64,000 nucleotides of DNA from Ottelia alismoides (GCA_037367405.1 JAZKJV010008261.1:1674001-1738000); one strand, 5' to 3'. Positions 1 through 13,336 are shown, counted from the first letter of the stretch. Numbers and translations are program-made. Notes: generated by a model not told the origin, from the letters alone.

Positions 1-244
1 TGGCTTGCCATAGATCATCCAAAAAGGCAAAATATCGAGTGGAGTCTTGTAGGATGTCCTATAAGCCCACAGAACCCAGTCCAATAGCTGGGACCATTTA
101 TTCCTATCAAGTCGAACCAACTTTTGAAAAAGGCCCTTTACCTCTCTATTCGAGACCTCCGACATGCCATTAGCCAGTTTGTGGTAAGGACTAGTAACTC
201 TGTGCTCAAATCCATAGTCCTTAGCTAATGATCTGACATATTTA
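1..244 (-). pseudogene. Athila-like integrase fragment (element E0)
   Basis: This is the central and C-terminal part of a Ty3/gypsy integrase, which inserts the cDNA into host DNA. Reading the minus strand from 242 down, about 80 codons are open. They include the stretch around the catalytic glutamate (GMSEVSNREVK) and the family motifs WAYRTSYKTPL and IYGKP. It matches the integrase of B at 24850-25095 nearly codon for codon, so it is Athila-like. The frame ends at 244, where the copia LTR D was inserted; the rest of the element lies outside the window on the left and presumably far to the right. It is a remnant of the oldest element visible here. Confidence 0.85.
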
Positions 245-745
245 TGAAGGCTAGGGTTTAGGCCTTAGCGCATCACAAAAGCATGAAGATCGCATCACAT
301 GCAATCAAGAGAGACTAGTCATACTAGTTTCTCGATGCAGTAGAATTTAAAATTTTTAAATAAATGAAACCACGTGATATGATAACACTCCACATATCGT
401 TTCATTAATATCACAAACAAGTAATAGGATTACATGTTGAAGCATGCTTGTGATCGTGTATGTCTCTAAGCGAAGAGACATTCGATCTCAAGTCTGGTCC
501 GATGAAGGATACACTTGCGGGTACGTGGGTGAGACATGTGCTTCCCACAATACGAGTTAAAAATCTGAGTGTAGAGTCTCTTGAATTCATCGTATCAATT
601 CTATGGCCTTCCTCATGAGCAAGATGCACCGAAGAAGGCGGAGATCCACGAGCATTTGATCCGATAGTACAATAGCGTCGTGATAACTACGAGGCTCTCT
701 AGGTCAATATGGTAGATGGCCACAATATTGAGACAGATAAAGGGG
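245..745 (-). mobile_element. Ty1/copia LTR D, 3' end portion (minus strand)
   Basis: The reverse complement of this segment aligns with the end of the C LTR (about 7340-7810). Shared features are the block reading CTTGAGAT..GTCTCTTCRYTTAGAGAC, the GTGGTTTCAT..AATTTTAAATT block, and the last bases CCTTCA. The LTR therefore ends at 245, directly against the integrase fragment E0. No primer-binding site follows, so this end faces the host site: D is either a solo LTR or the 3' LTR of a minus-strand element. It is interrupted by solo LTR Z and resumes at 3969. The short frames inside it are not coding. Confidence 0.8.
741..745. repeat. Left target-site duplication of Z (AGGGG)
   Basis: Five bases identical to 3969-3973 on the other side of Z. 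Five base pairs is the usual duplication length for Ty3/gypsy integrase. Confidence 0.9.
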
Positions 746-3700
746 TGATTAGTCCAATGTGCCCTCGATTAATTTGTGTGAATTATCATATTAAATTTGT
801 CATTTGGTTGTAGGCGGGTAATAGGAATAAATCAAGAAATAATCACTTCAATATTTAATTCACTTAATTCAAGTGATTTTATGTTTGTTTTACTTGGCAA
901 GTCCCAAGGTCGAACTCAAGGAGGCAAAGAAAAACCTAGAAGTATGTCTATCGAATTTCGTACACAATTTTCGAGGTGAGATTTTTTGGTATTTTTAATG
1001 TAATTTTAAGTTTTTTCTGGATTTTTTTAAATCAATGTAATTAAGAACCAAAGCAAATATGATGCAGGGATTTTGGTAAAATAATTTATATTCAGGAAGA
1101 TAATGACATGATATGCAGTGTGAGATAATAAATAAGTGCAATTTTTATGGTTTTCCAATGATATAGTAATGTGATGGAATGGTCATGCAAAGTGATGGTA
1201 AATATGGAGCAAGATAAACCAAACAGCTACCAATCCAATCAAGTGAACCTCCCCCTTCATTTATCTAAAATTTAATATGCTAACTAATATTAGATTAATT
1301 TCTCCTATAAATGTCCCAGAATCAAGGCACTTGATGTTGAGCAATAGATTTGATGAACGTAAATCAAGGTGCTCAAAACGAACAAAATAGGACCTCAATT
1401 AATTAATGTCAAGTGGTGTCTAAAAAATGGAATCTCGATGTTTAATATGATAGAGGATCAAATAAGCTTCAAGACAACACCAAGAACATAAAAATCCGAG
1501 ATACAGCTCACAAGATAGAAATCAATGAAGTGTCAGGGGCCTATTTGTAAATAAAAATAAATAAAGATTTGCATAATAGACCTTCAAAGAGATTGGAATG
1601 TGAATATGCAAAGTCGGTCATGCTTTATCGCAATTTACCCATGGTGGGGGTAAATATGTTATTCCTGAGAAGCTCCAGGGGAGGTAGCAAATATCCCAAC
1701 AAGTGTATGCAATACACATGCGCAGACGTCACAACTGACAAAATGAGGCACAGGAGGCAGCTTGATCACGATCTGCCACATGGCAGCTCCAGGTTGCTTT
1801 GGGTGGCCGAAGCTTGAGGCTTGAATTTAGCCTTGGAATTAATCTGATGAGCTTGGATACAACGGCCAGTATTTGGGCGAGAATGGGTGGCATGGATTTC
1901 TTCTGTTCTTGATCTAACGCTTCCTGGAGCGTGAACCTGGTGGATGGGCTTGAGCTGGGTGATGGTGTTGTTGGCGGCTGACACACAGTCATGGGTCATC
2001 GGGGCGGAAGCGTGTTGCGGTGTAGGTATGCTGATGCAGCTAATCAGTGTGAAGACGGCGACAATTCGTGTGTGAGCGGCGATGTTGAGGCAGAAGATCG
2101 GAGCTTGGTGAAGATACTGAAGTCGATAAGGAGCAATGGGTGGATGTCGACGAGGTGGGAGGTCCCCCCCTGCTGCTGGTCGTGGAGATGATCACATGGT
2201 ACGGTGAGAGCGTCGTGGCGGAGTTGATGACAGTGGGTGAGTTGGAAGATGAAGTCGAGGAAGATGATGAGGTGGCGCGAAATAATCGGTGGAGATGGCT
2301 CAGCAGCGATGACGGGGAGGATGTGTTTGCGGATAGTGGAGGAACGCAGGTTGTGGAAAGGATGAAGATGGAGGTCGTTTTCTCTATGGTGTTGCACACC
2401 GGAGCAGGGGGCATACTCACACGGAGGTGCAGTGTTGCGATGAGGATGGAATTCCTTGGATCTCATCGTGGTTGAAGGCACGAGTTGTCACCACTGGGAT
2501 GTGATTCAAGGTGCTATCGGTAGATGGGGAAGCCGAGGTGCGGCAGGGTTCTTAAATAATAGTGGAATGGTGATGGAGGATGGTCAGGGTTGGAAGGGGA
2601 TCGATGGTGATGGATATGATGGGGAGGAATATCGGAAGACGAGATTCGTGAGGCAAATGATTGATTTTGATTGGGTGGCTGACGAGATCGAGGAGAGATA
2701 TCGGATGGCGGTGCGGCCTTAGATGGAAGGTGGCGGAGATTGACGGTGGTTAGATCCGCGATGCGTGGCAGCCGTCCTCGATTAGGAAAGGGAGGATGAA
2801 GATGATGCTCCTCGATCATCTGATCGGCCGAGATCGGGTGGCCGATGGGCTGACATGTGGCCCCCTTTTTATTTTATTTTATTAATTTTTATTTTTTGAT
2901 AAATAAATGAAATAATAATGCGAAAAATGAGTGGCACATGGCGGTTCCGGAGTTGCCACGTGTCAGCTCCAGAATATTCAAAAATAAAAAGAAAAGAAAA
3001 ATAAAAAAGAAATAGCAAACGACGTCGAATCGAAAATTTTCTTGAAAAAATTTGCTCTTCTTGACGAGGTCTACCACTTTCATGAAGAGACCAAAATCAA
3101 AATCAATCATTTGCACAAAGTGAATTTTTTAGGGTACTCTATGTACATAGAATACCTTGATTTTTTAGTATTGAAATTTTTTGTTATTTTTAAATAAGAT
3201 AAAAATACAAAAAATGATAAAATCAAAGATAAATATTTATACATTACTCTAATTTTTGCATTTGTATTAATTATGAAAATGAATAAATAAAATAAAATGC
3301 AAAAAAGAGGACTTTTATGCAGATTGTTAGTGAAGACTCGGACTCAGTTAGTTTCTTTCATTTCAGACTTATTTTAAATTTGGATTTTTATGCATTTAAT
3401 TAAACTTTCATCAAAGAAAAATGAAAAAGAAATAAAATAAAATGAGTTAATTAAGTACATAAAATAATAGGTCAAAAACTGTTAAAATACACAATGTACA
3501 AAAGAGGCCCAAAACCCAACTTTCACATATTAGCTCTGATTTACTTGAACTTGATCTTGTTAATGACATTAATTGAATGTACATTAGTTCAAAAGTGAGT
3601 ACGATCAAATCGGACACTATTGAGGAAGATATCAGCGTTTAAGTCCGATGGATTTGAAATTAGGGTTTGAGTTTTTGAAATACTTATTTTTGTTAGTGAT

Positions 3701-3968
3701 TTTTCATATTTTAATTGTTAGTCATATGTACATAATGGAGGTGGTTTCAAGTGATTTGAAGTTAGCATGAATTAATTAAAAATCAAAGAATTTAGCTTAT
3801 TTACATGTCAATTGGACTGAGATTTTTGGCTTCTTCTTTTATGCAATTATGAGTGATAAAATACAATTATTATTTATACATGCATGAATACTAATTATGC
3901 AAGATATGGATAAAATGCAGATGAATTTTGTGCAGCTGAGCGTAGAGTGATGAATCTCATATTCATCA
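746..3968 (-). mobile_element. Solo Athila-like LTR Z with perfect target duplication
   Basis: A 3223-bp LTR in minus orientation. Its minus strand starts TGATGAAT and ends GGACTAATCA. It aligns along its length with the B LTR (50918-54318): the block after GTTGTAGGCG, the GC-rich middle, the TATTTAAG box and the U3 palindrome are all shared. It is flanked by an identical 5-bp duplication, AGGGG (741-745 and 3969-3973). Sequence D reads straight through once the LTR and one AGGGG are removed. No internal region is present, so it is a solo LTR left by LTR-LTR recombination. Overlapping frames at 1991-2819 are compositional artefacts of the GC-rich middle. Confidence 0.92.
2551..2558 (-). promoter_or_regulatory. 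TATA-like box of LTR Z
   Basis: TATTTAAG on the minus strand, at the same relative place as in B (52823-52830), X (15819-15826) and the plus-strand fragment at 20657-20664. Conservation across copies supports it as the LTR core promoter; the start of transcription is not determined. Confidence 0.55.
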
Positions 3969-3973
3969 AGGGG
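3969..3973. repeat. Right target-site duplication of Z (AGGGG)
   Basis: Identical to 741-745. It marks the exact right boundary of the solo LTR and the point where copia LTR D resumes. Confidence 0.9.
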
Positions 3974-5178
3974 GCATGTATGAGAATAGGTAGAGTTATT
4001 TCTCTTGCAATTTTTGTTGTAAAGAAAGAGCAATGACTTGCATTTCTTTTATAACATATTGGATACCCATGGATCTCAATCCATGTGCACACAATAATCA
4101 ATGGTCTAGATTATTTTGTGCTTTCAATCAATGGCCATGATTTTGTTGCATAAATTTGCAACCATAAATAATCAACTTAAAATAAATTAAATATTTTGCA
4201 AATAATTTACAACACATTTAAATTTAATCCAAATCAATCTCATGTGGAATTAATGGAAAGAGGACAAGCCTCCTTCCCTTAATAGAGTGGATGATCATAC
4301 AAGGAATAGGACTCAATGGCCATCCACCCTCTTAAAGATGAAGGTGGATCTCTTCTTCCTTAAATGAGATATCTTATATCTCTCCAAACATTCCACATGT
4401 GCAATAACTTTTGTTGCAAAATTATTCACTAAAATAATTCCAAATTATTTTGTGATAATTTCAATCATATCATTTACAATTATGAATCATATTCATACAA
4501 CCAATATAAAATGTATATTGCATTTACAATTAATTATTCAATGTGAATCCAATTCACCTTAACATTTAATTCATAAATATTATTTACAACTCCAACATAT
4601 TATAAATCACATTTATAATATTTATGATTATTGTGGATAGTAATATCCATGTTAATCATATTGTTGATAATTAGACCATATTTAATTATCTTGAATGACT
4701 ATCCTCATGTGTCCAAATGATATGAATCATATTCATATTATTCGTGATAAATAAATCACATTTCATCAATTTCCCAAATTCTTGGATATAGTTTCAACAA
4801 TGGAACCATTCTTGAACTTTTTCAAGAATAATGTGCTTTCTCTGCAGATACTTGGAGATAAGGACAGGGTGATTGTACATTCCATGTATAGTGACTTGGA
4901 TTGATATTATATCTCAATCCAGATCTTGGATTACTCTCAAAGATGTTTGATTAAAACAAACTGTGAATCTAATCTTCTCATTGCATATGAATCACAGCCA
5001 GATCAATGTCCAACATTTGGACCAAGATCAGATCACTAGTCTATTGAGAGGAGTTACTAAATTTCAAACATGTTCTATCACTCCCTTGGAATGGAAGAGT
5101 CGTGGTTATACAACCATATACGATCACATCACCATCGAGTATTCCTAATACTCTTAGCATATTGTAAGACCTAAAATA
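3969..5178 (-). mobile_element. Ty1/copia LTR D, upstream portion (minus strand)
   Basis: The reverse complement aligns with C LTR positions about 6050-7270: the TGTATAACC block near 5108, the GGATTGAGATCCATGG block at 4070-4085 and the TATA region. It is AT-rich with many short ATTCA/TGAAT inverted motifs and has no coding content. It breaks off at 5178 where element C begins, so C was inserted inside this LTR. The rest of D is not in the window. A TATA-like TTATAAAAG lies at 4046-4054 on the minus strand. Confidence 0.75.
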
Positions 5179-7254
5179 TGTTGGACATGCGAGCCCACAG
5201 CGAGCCATTATGCAATAAATGTTATTGCAAATATCATTCCCTGATCTAAAATGAAGAACAACTAATTTGCATAATAAGTTCCTAAGTATAATTATGGTTA
5301 TGTACCATGGCCATCTTGATGATCATACAGTTGTTGATTCAATTATTGAATCATGAAAATTGGTGCTTGGATGAATATCTAAAGAGTTAGAGTGAGGACT
5401 CATCAAGCACCATCAAATGATTATTAAGAGATGATCTCCAGCCTGAGTAGGAGATGGTAATCCTTTCTCATTTAGACTGATATCTGACCGACCTCTTGAT
5501 GCAGGTCTTCTGTATAGGAATAGATATTCGGAGGTGTTAGATAAGTTAGGTCAACGAGTTGACCTAACAAGATCGAGATAACCAAAGTCCTATGTCGTAT
5601 GTTGTCACGATATAGGCACGCATCCTCTAACTGGAGATAGATGTGTTACTATATGTCTGGGTATGTATATTTGGCAGACCAATAGGTTGATGACGTAACA
5701 AAGGTCTATACACTGGCGCGCTGGTGTGCATGCAAGGGCATATGGGTAATACGATCTCACAAAGGGATCAAACAGGTTCATTACTTTACGGAAGACATGA
5801 GCTCACTCATGAGATATTGGGAAGAACCAAATTCTGTGCACGGACATCTTGTTTTGGAAGCTTGATTGAATTTGTAGGTTTGATATATGCTTTTGGAAAG
5901 TATGTGATCAACACCTGGGTATGATATATGCTTTTGGAAAGTATACGATCGATACCAACTCCCAATAGTCAAATGAGAAACTTAATGATAAAACCCTGAA
6001 GGAGACAGTCCAAAAAGAGATCTAAAACTTAGTGTCTATTCTTGGGACCTCCAGTATGCAGGATGAGCAGGTACTAGGAATACCTGAGGGTGATGTGATC
6101 ATAAATGATTGTATAACCTTGATGCTTCCATTCCGAGGGAGTGATGAAACAGGTCTGTATTTTAGTGACTCATCTTAGTAGAGAAGTGATCTGATCTTGG
6201 TCCAGATGTTGGACATTGATCTGAATGTGATTCAGATGCAATGAGAAGATTAGATTTGTGGTCTTGATTTAATCAAGCATCTTTGGGAGGTTTGTAAGAT
6301 TTGGATTTGAGATGGGATCTCAATATCCAAGTCACTATACGTGGAACAATACAATCGCCATGTCCTTATCTCCAAGTATCCGAGGAGAAAGCGTATTATC
6401 CTTGAAAGAGTTCAGGATAATTTCACTGTTGATATATGTATCCTAGCATTGAGAAAAATGGATAATTGAATGTGATTTGATTATAATGAATAATATGAAT
6501 TTGATTCATATTATAAAAATAGTTATCCAAGATAATTAAATGTGATTTAGTTATCAAAGATGTGAATAATGTGAATGTAATTCAGATTATTTGAGCACAT
6601 GAGAATAGAGATCAAGATGATTACATGTGATTTAATTATCATGGATATGAATGATGTGAATAGCACTATCCATATTAACCATAAATATATGTAAATGTGA
6701 TTTATAATATACTAGAGAGAGACTATTGTGATTTATATTTGTTAATTAATTATTGATGTGAATTGGATTCACATTGGATGATTGATTTAAAATATAACTT
6801 ACATTTTATTTTGGGATGTGAATGCGATTCACATTTTTTCCAATGGCATGATTACAATATTCACAAGATAATTATGAGTTATTTTTGTGAAATAATTTAC
6901 AACAATTGTTGTTGGAAATCTTGGAGATATCATGAGATAATGAGATCTCATGAGATATTGAAGAGATAGACCAAGTCCACCTCAAGAGGTTGGACGGCCA
7001 TCAATCACCAAAGAAGAAGAGTGGTCGTCCCCCTTTTTAGGGGATGAGGTATATCCCCTCATTATCTCCAAGGTTAATTAATTGATTTTATTTGAAATTA
7101 ATTTATATTGATTTATCAATATATATTAATTTAAATTAAATTAATTGTTGTTGTGTTTTTACAACAACAACATGGCCATTGAAAGAAACACAAATCAATC
7201 TCATCCAATGATTGTGTGTTGTCCATGGATTGAGATCCGTGGACTCCCAGAGCC

Positions 7255-7263
7255 CTATATAAG
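7255..7263 (+). promoter_or_regulatory. TATA box of copia element C
   Basis: CTATATAAG lies about 550 bp before the LTR end, ahead of a pyrimidine-rich stretch. It is a good plant core promoter match and implies an R-U5 of about 0.5 kb. Confidence 0.65.
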
Positions 7264-7301
7264 AAGAGGCATCCCTTGCTCTTTGAGTGACATCAACATA
7301 C

Positions 7302-7355
7302 GCTCTCTCCCTCTGTCTCTCTCTCTCTCTCTACACATCATGTCTCTCTCTCTTT
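7302..7355. repeat. CT-rich microsatellite in C 5' LTR
   Basis: A run of CT dinucleotides with short interruptions just downstream of the TATA box. The copy in D has no comparable run, so it probably expanded in C. Confidence 0.8.
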
Positions 7356-7812
7356 CATTGTGGCCGTCCACCATGGACCATTAGGGGAGTCGACATCACC
7401 GCAGCATCGTCGTTATGTTGTCGGAGTATTTGCTCATGGATCTCTGTCTCCTTCGGTGTGCCTCTCTCATGAAGAAAACATCAGATCTTGTGTGACGATA
7501 TCAGAAGATTCGGCGCTTAGATCAACAACATGGATTGCGAGGAGCACACGTTTCATCAACGTGCTCGCAAGCGTCTCCTTCGTTGGATCGGACTTGAGAT
7601 AGGAGGTCTCTTCATTTAGAGACTTAATCGCAACCACGCTTCAAGAGATAACCTTAATGCCTATTTTGGTTTAGATGAAATGATCCGAGAATCGTTCTTG
7701 GATCATGTGGTTTCATCACATTGAAAATTTTAAATTTCGCTACCTCGAGCAACTAGTGAAACTAGTTGCTCTCTTCCGTGATGCTCTTAAGGATCTTTCC
7801 ATATCCTTCAAG

Positions 7813-7825
7813 TGGTATCAGAGCC
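7813..7825 (+). other. Primer-binding site of C (initiator tRNA-Met)
   Basis: TGGTATCAGAGCC is the standard Ty1/copia primer-binding site in plants, complementary to the 3' end of initiator tRNA-Met. It sits two bases after the LTR end at 7810 and fixes both the LTR boundary and the element's plus orientation. Confidence 0.93.
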
Positions 7826-10800
7826 TTAGGTTGTAGGTTTTGGATGTGATCTATGAACTTATGAAGACTTGGGCTCATTAGGGATTGTGAAAATTTTATC
7901 GCATTTCATTTTTGCAGCCCTATTTTGTGAATATTTTTGGCCCTGCTTAAAATTTTTAACCACGAAATTATCACTTATGTATTGTTTCCCATTAATTAAG
8001 GAATCTGTGAGATTTGATTTTGTGTGATTTGCATCCGATAGCTCAAGTTATGATCTTTTTAATGAACATATATCCACTATTTCGGGGATGGCGAATCATG
8101 ACGTAATTAAAGAGTTAGTTGCTATTTTGAAACGCCTAAAAATGCTTGATTATCTCTTGGATTATGTTATAAATCAAATTAGAAAACTTTGGAAACTTAT
8201 TTTGCATGATTTGGATTTAAGTTGATTGAGATATGTTAATTTTAGTTAGAACTCACTGTTGAAAATTGCATACTTGATCATGAACCGTGTGATTGTCATT
8301 CAATTACAATTAATGGAAATTAATGGTTAATTTCCTGAGATAATTACAGATTAATATTTGTGAAATATTTAAAGATGATAATTATTTCTTTGAATGACAT
8401 TGACCATAACCAAAAATTTGATTAGATATGATCTAAATCACAATTGGTTACATGAACTCTTCAACAAACATTGATGCTTGAATAGAATTGGGGATTTCTT
8501 TAGCAAATATCCTTATAATGTTAATCAAAATGATTTTGATTATTATTATACGGTATAACTTTGGTTGAAAAACTGATTATCATCTCAACTACAAAGTGAT
8601 CGACTTGGCATTATCTTTTCCCGAGACGGGTATGGTGTATAGTCAGGGAGCGTTGGGGTAGCAGGTTGCACCGTGTGCGATCTATCCCACTCTTGTCGGT
8701 ATTGGCCATGATAGTGGGTAGGGAAGGGATAATTGTTGAGAAATCATTATGTATTTTTCTAATTATTAAAATTCGAAATAATACGTATTTTTGATATAAT
8801 ACAATCCTTTCAAGTAACAATTAAAAATGTTTGTTGGATATTAATTGGATCATTGATTTAATGTGATTAGATTAGTTTGAATCCAATTAAAATTAAAACA
8901 CTCTATTATGAATAGAGTTGTTATTCCCTAGGAAGAATTAATCGTAATGAATATGATTCATAATGATTAATTAAAATTTGAATATGAGGTGGAGGATCAA
9001 TGAATATGATTCATAATGATTAATTAAAATCCGAATATGAGGTGGAGGATCACATAAGTGACATCCATGGTCTCTCGTCAAGGCGAAGGGTTACGTCGCC
9101 AAGGATTGTACGTAGGAGATGACTGTCTGAAGTGACAGCTCCTGCATACAAGCGCATCTGGGTCAGGCTATTTTCTTCTCGAAAGAGTAAGGTCGTATGC
9201 ATAGTGACCCCAATATTTGGTCCTCATTGGGGTGATATTGGATTGCGCATAGCGAGTTCTATTCTTGTTGACGGCTGGTTCAATTAGCAACGGGTCAACA
9301 TCATCTTATGGGTGGTGAGCCCGGATGTTAAAGACCAAATTGGGAATGCAAGTTGGACTTGCAAGGTGGAATGAGCTCCCGCTTCTTTTTACCTGAGTTA
9401 CAGGTTGTCATATTATTGGGATGTGACGAAGATAAGAAAGGAGATCCCAAATCTTGCTTAAGATATAATGGTAAGTATATCTCTTACCTGAAAGTGACTA
9501 AGGGAATGAACTTTTAGTGTTGACAAGGCAAGACAAATTTGATATAAAAATTCCTAAAGCAAAGTAAAATGTGTGTATATGTATATTTATATATTTATAT
9601 TTATGCAAATTTCTTATTTCAGATAATCCTTCATTAAACCCACTCAATACTATACTCAATAATAACCAGTGAAATATCATGGATTGGATCCATGATCAAG
9701 ATATTGTACTTGTAGTTGGACACATATTACTTGTGGTTGCCATGTGTAAGTTTCCTCATAATAATGAGGAATGACAATAAAATATACAATAGGACTACAA
9801 CCCTAGGGTTTGGATGTCTATATAGTCTTGATCTCTAATCAAATGTACTTTAGAAGTGACATGTCGATGATGATAGCAATTGTCAAATAATTCTTATAAA
9901 AATCTAAGAAGATGCTTCTGGCATACATATGTGCGTTCGACATTAAATCATGAATGACATGGTTCACTACATCATGCAGAATGGTGGCTCTATAAGAGAT
10001 GATGTATTCAAAATGTTGAATACCTACCTGAACCAAAGTCTGTTAGAGTTTAGATGGATAAGATACGATGAGTGTCATTAATCTACTACCTATACTCTAG
10101 TCTTTCATGAAGCTTCTAATATTCATGTTATATGAAATTAATGAAGCATGAATAAATATTGAAATACTCTTATATTGAAATCTTTTGAATTCAACATAAG
10201 AGATCCTTTGTCTTAAGCAATGGTTGTTTATAGATCAAAGGAGCGTAACGGAAGCATGGGTCGGACCCAAATTAGAAGGAAAGTCAAAGAGTTGACTATA
10301 CTTCTATGATTTCCATGCATATGACATCCAAAAAGTTGGATGAATGATAATACTGCAATAAGATGATGTGTTGATAGTATGACTATCTAGTCTATCTAGG
10401 ATCCTTAGAGAAGGACTCGGATAGTGCATCGGAATAATCTACATATAATCATTGAAATTGACTTTATTATTTGATAAGATCAAAGCCTGGTAATTGTATC
10501 TCATTCTTCTAATAACACTGCAATTGGTTGCATATGTTTTAGAAGATTAAAAAATTTGATCTTAAGTTTTAATAGTCATCCATGGATATTGATGCAACGG
10601 TTGCAACAATCTCTATTAGATAAATAGACTTCATGATTTTAGTGGGAGATCCCATAGTCTTAGAGAATGTCTCCATGACCCAGATTTTAGAATACACTCA
10701 TTGTTTATTTCTAAATTTTGGAAATAAACAAGAATTCTGAGATAGGCCTATCATAAAGAGTTATGATGGACATATTTTAGAAGTAATCTAGCATCCAATT

Positions 10801-10887
10801 GACTCTACTAAAATTAGAAAATTAACGAATGGTTTGTTAACATTTCTAATCCTGAAATTAAACCTTTAGAGATCAATAGGAGGATGA
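7826..10887 (+). mobile_element. Decayed leader and gag/protease region of C
   Basis: About 3 kb between the primer-binding site and the first recognisable pol sequence. Its position implies leader, gag and protease, but I see no frame over 70 codons and no CCHC or protease motif. The sequence is AT-rich and full of stops. A 53-bp tandem duplication lies at 8946-9051. Another insertion hidden here cannot be excluded, because C has no second copy in the window to compare with. Confidence 0.45.
8946..9051. repeat. 53-bp tandem duplication
   Basis: Two adjacent 53-bp units (8946-8998 and 8999-9051) begin AATGAATATGATTC and end GGTGGAGGATC. They differ at two bases (TT versus CC). Confidence 0.9.
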
Positions 10888-13324
10888 AGATCACTTGATA
10901 ATGGTCTAACATCAAGCCTTGGACATATGTTTGTTCATGAGATCAATAGACTAGTAAGAGATGGAAACTTAGAGTGTCTAAAATTTCAAATCTTACATAT
11001 TTGTGAATATTGTATTCAAAGTAAAATGTCCAATACACTCTTCTCTGAGAATGGTGTAAGATGGCAAAGTATTCAAGATCTCATGCATATTGATGTAGTT
11101 GGATCATCTATATCATAATAAACATTATGATATGTGATATCTATTGATGATTATTTGTGATATGAGATTTCTTCTCTTCACCTTTGAAACTTTGAAATGT
11201 TCAAAGATTTCACAATTTTGGTTTAGAACCAAAGCTTGAAGAAAGATGAAATGAATTTTATCTAACCTAGGTAGTAAGTACCTATTAGATGAATTCAAGG
11301 AATACCTTATGGAGAAAGGAATAACATTCCTATCTCACTCCTCCTAATACACCTTAACTCAATAGAGTTGTAGGGAGATACAATTGGACCATGTGTGACA
11401 TGATTTGATCAATGATGAATCTTAGCATAATTACCTCATAGTTTCCAAGATATATATGTAGTAGAGACTACAATGTATATCCTTAATAGGATTTCATGTA
11501 AATGTAAACTCGAACATCCTCATAATATATGGTTTGGAACCTAGCCTAGTATTGGTTACTTGAGGATTCATGGTTGCTTGATCCATAACTTTGTCATGGA
11601 TGCAAGTAAGCTAGAATATAATACAAGAGGGTGCTACTTCATTAGGAAAATAAAGGGTGGTATTGGATACCTACTTTATGACCATGGTATTCTTAAAAGA
11701 TCTCATCTCTAAGGATATGATTCTTAGAGGATGACTCTCTTGAGAATCAAGATGAAAATGAAGTGAAGGAACTCATTTAATCTTGAGAAGATAATGAGGC
11801 TCCTGAATTTTGAAACTAAAAGGACAATTAAAGATGAAACACTAATACCTCTTCAAATGAGTTTGAGGATGGATTCCATGTGTCAGTTAAATCTGACAAT
11901 GATCGAACTTCATGTGATGAAGCTTCTGAAGATCATGTCATGGAAAGATGGATGTCAGTAATAAAGTTTAAAGTACACTTCATATACAGATGTTGTATAT
12001 GGACTCTCGAGGATCCACCTATATGGGTAAGACCCGTTAAGGTGTAAATGGATCTTCAAGAGAAAGAGGGAACATAATGAGAAGGTAGGGACCTTCAAAG
12101 CATGGCTCATATCCACAAGATACACACCGAAGAGAAGACATCGCTTGCGATGAGACTTGCTCTTCAGTGACCATGCTTAAAACCAATCAGAATATTGATA
12201 ACTATAGTTATACAACTTGACTATGACATCTTCAAGATGGAAGATAATATTGCATTCCTCTACAAATAACTCTCTGAGGATATTCACATGAAGTGGCCCA
12301 GGGCTTCATGGTTGAGGAAAGCAAGGTGTGCAAGCTGAAGAACTCCATCTATGGACTCAAAATAAGCTTCTTGTAGTTGGAACACTAGATTTGATGAAAT
12401 TATTAATGTTATGATTTCAGATAGAATCTTGATGAGCCATGTGAAGCTTAGTGGGAGTACCATTGTGTTCATCGTGCTAAATGTAGATAATATCCTAATC
12501 ATTTGGAATGATATAAGGATAATAATAAGTGTTTTATAGACTGGCTATTCCATAGCTTGAGATATGATCTCAAGGATACCTCTTAAGATCTTAGTTCTAA
12601 AAGTGTTCAGAAGCAAAGAAAAGAGGGTATTGGAACCGTCATATTAGTGGTACACCTTGGACATTTCCATTTTCTAGAAAATTCCAAGACATGCTTCTTT
12701 CCTTAAGATATGGTACTGACCTATCTAAAGGGATATCACCTCAAAGAGTTGAGGAAATGAATGTTAAAACTGTTTGCCCTTGTGCATTAGTTATGAGAAG
12801 CTGGTATATGCTATATATGTACAAATGCCAAATGTCTGCCATGCAGTGGGAGTAGTAAATTGTTACTAATCCTACTATGGAAATAAAACACTTAATTACA
12901 GTAATAACAAAATCTTTGAAGATGATAAGTTTTTTTGAGATAGTGATCTCAAAGTCTTATTTTAAGAAATTAAGACTTTATAGATAGTGATCTAAAAGTC
13001 TTATTTGCATATACCTTAGGAGATAGAGATCTCCAGTAATAAGGGTATTCTTATGAGGATAATGGAAATACTTGTAATGATAATTATTGAGCCGCAGTGT
13101 CAAGAACACTATAACTGAGTATATTGAGTATTGGTTGCATAAGATGCAACATTCGCATTGGATGTGAGCATTGTTACTAGGAGATATGCAAGTGTCGTAA
13201 AAGGACTTGGTGTAGTCTCTCAGGAACAGAGTGACTGATCAGCTTACCTAGCTATTTTTCTAAATAGCCTATGATTGTCACATGAGTGCGGGTTTAAAGA
13301 TTAGCTGATTAATGGCTCTTTGGG
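10888..13324 (+). pseudogene. Ty1/copia pol remnant of C (integrase, RT, RNase H)
   Basis: A dead polyprotein recognisable only as islands. At 10927-11118 the pre-integrase zinc region reads RLVRDGN..LKF..CEYCIQSKM, followed by the start of the integrase core (HIDVVGSS). Around 11270-11310 YLLDEFKEYLMEKGI matches the core's central part, and at 11420-11530 SFQDIYVVETTMYILNR..NIWFG matches its end. Reverse transcriptase follows at 12300-12520: VCKLKNSIYGLK, then the active-site region reads NVDNIL where copia has YVDDIL, so the catalytic residues are lost. About 12760-12840 corresponds to the start of the RNase H region. Many stops and frameshifts separate the islands. The order integrase before reverse transcriptase confirms copia. 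Confidence 0.85.
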
Positions 13325-13336
13325 CTAGTGGGAGAT
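13325..13336 (+). other. Polypurine tract of C
   Basis: CTAGTGGGAGAT directly precedes the 3' LTR start at 13337. This is the usual copia plus-strand primer and sits where expected. Confidence 0.85.

Larger units (their letters stand above)
5179..7810 (+). mobile_element. 5' LTR of Ty1/copia element C
   Basis: A 2632-bp LTR running from TGTTGG to CCTTCA. Its first 770 bp recur at 13337-14108 as the start of the 3' LTR, with about 14% difference in a sampled 120 bp. The primer-binding site for initiator tRNA-Met follows two bases after its end. A TATA box (CTATATAAG, 7255-7263) is followed by a CT-rich run at 7302-7355, an arrangement typical of plant promoters, so U3 is about 2.1 kb. It interrupts LTR D; the 5 bp on the left are AAATA, and their partner lies outside the window. 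Small frames inside are not coding. Confidence 0.9.

Noticed and set aside
8600..9480. Possible separate insertion or gene inside C with higher GC content
   Set aside because: No ends, duplication or frame could be found; left as unassigned interior of C.
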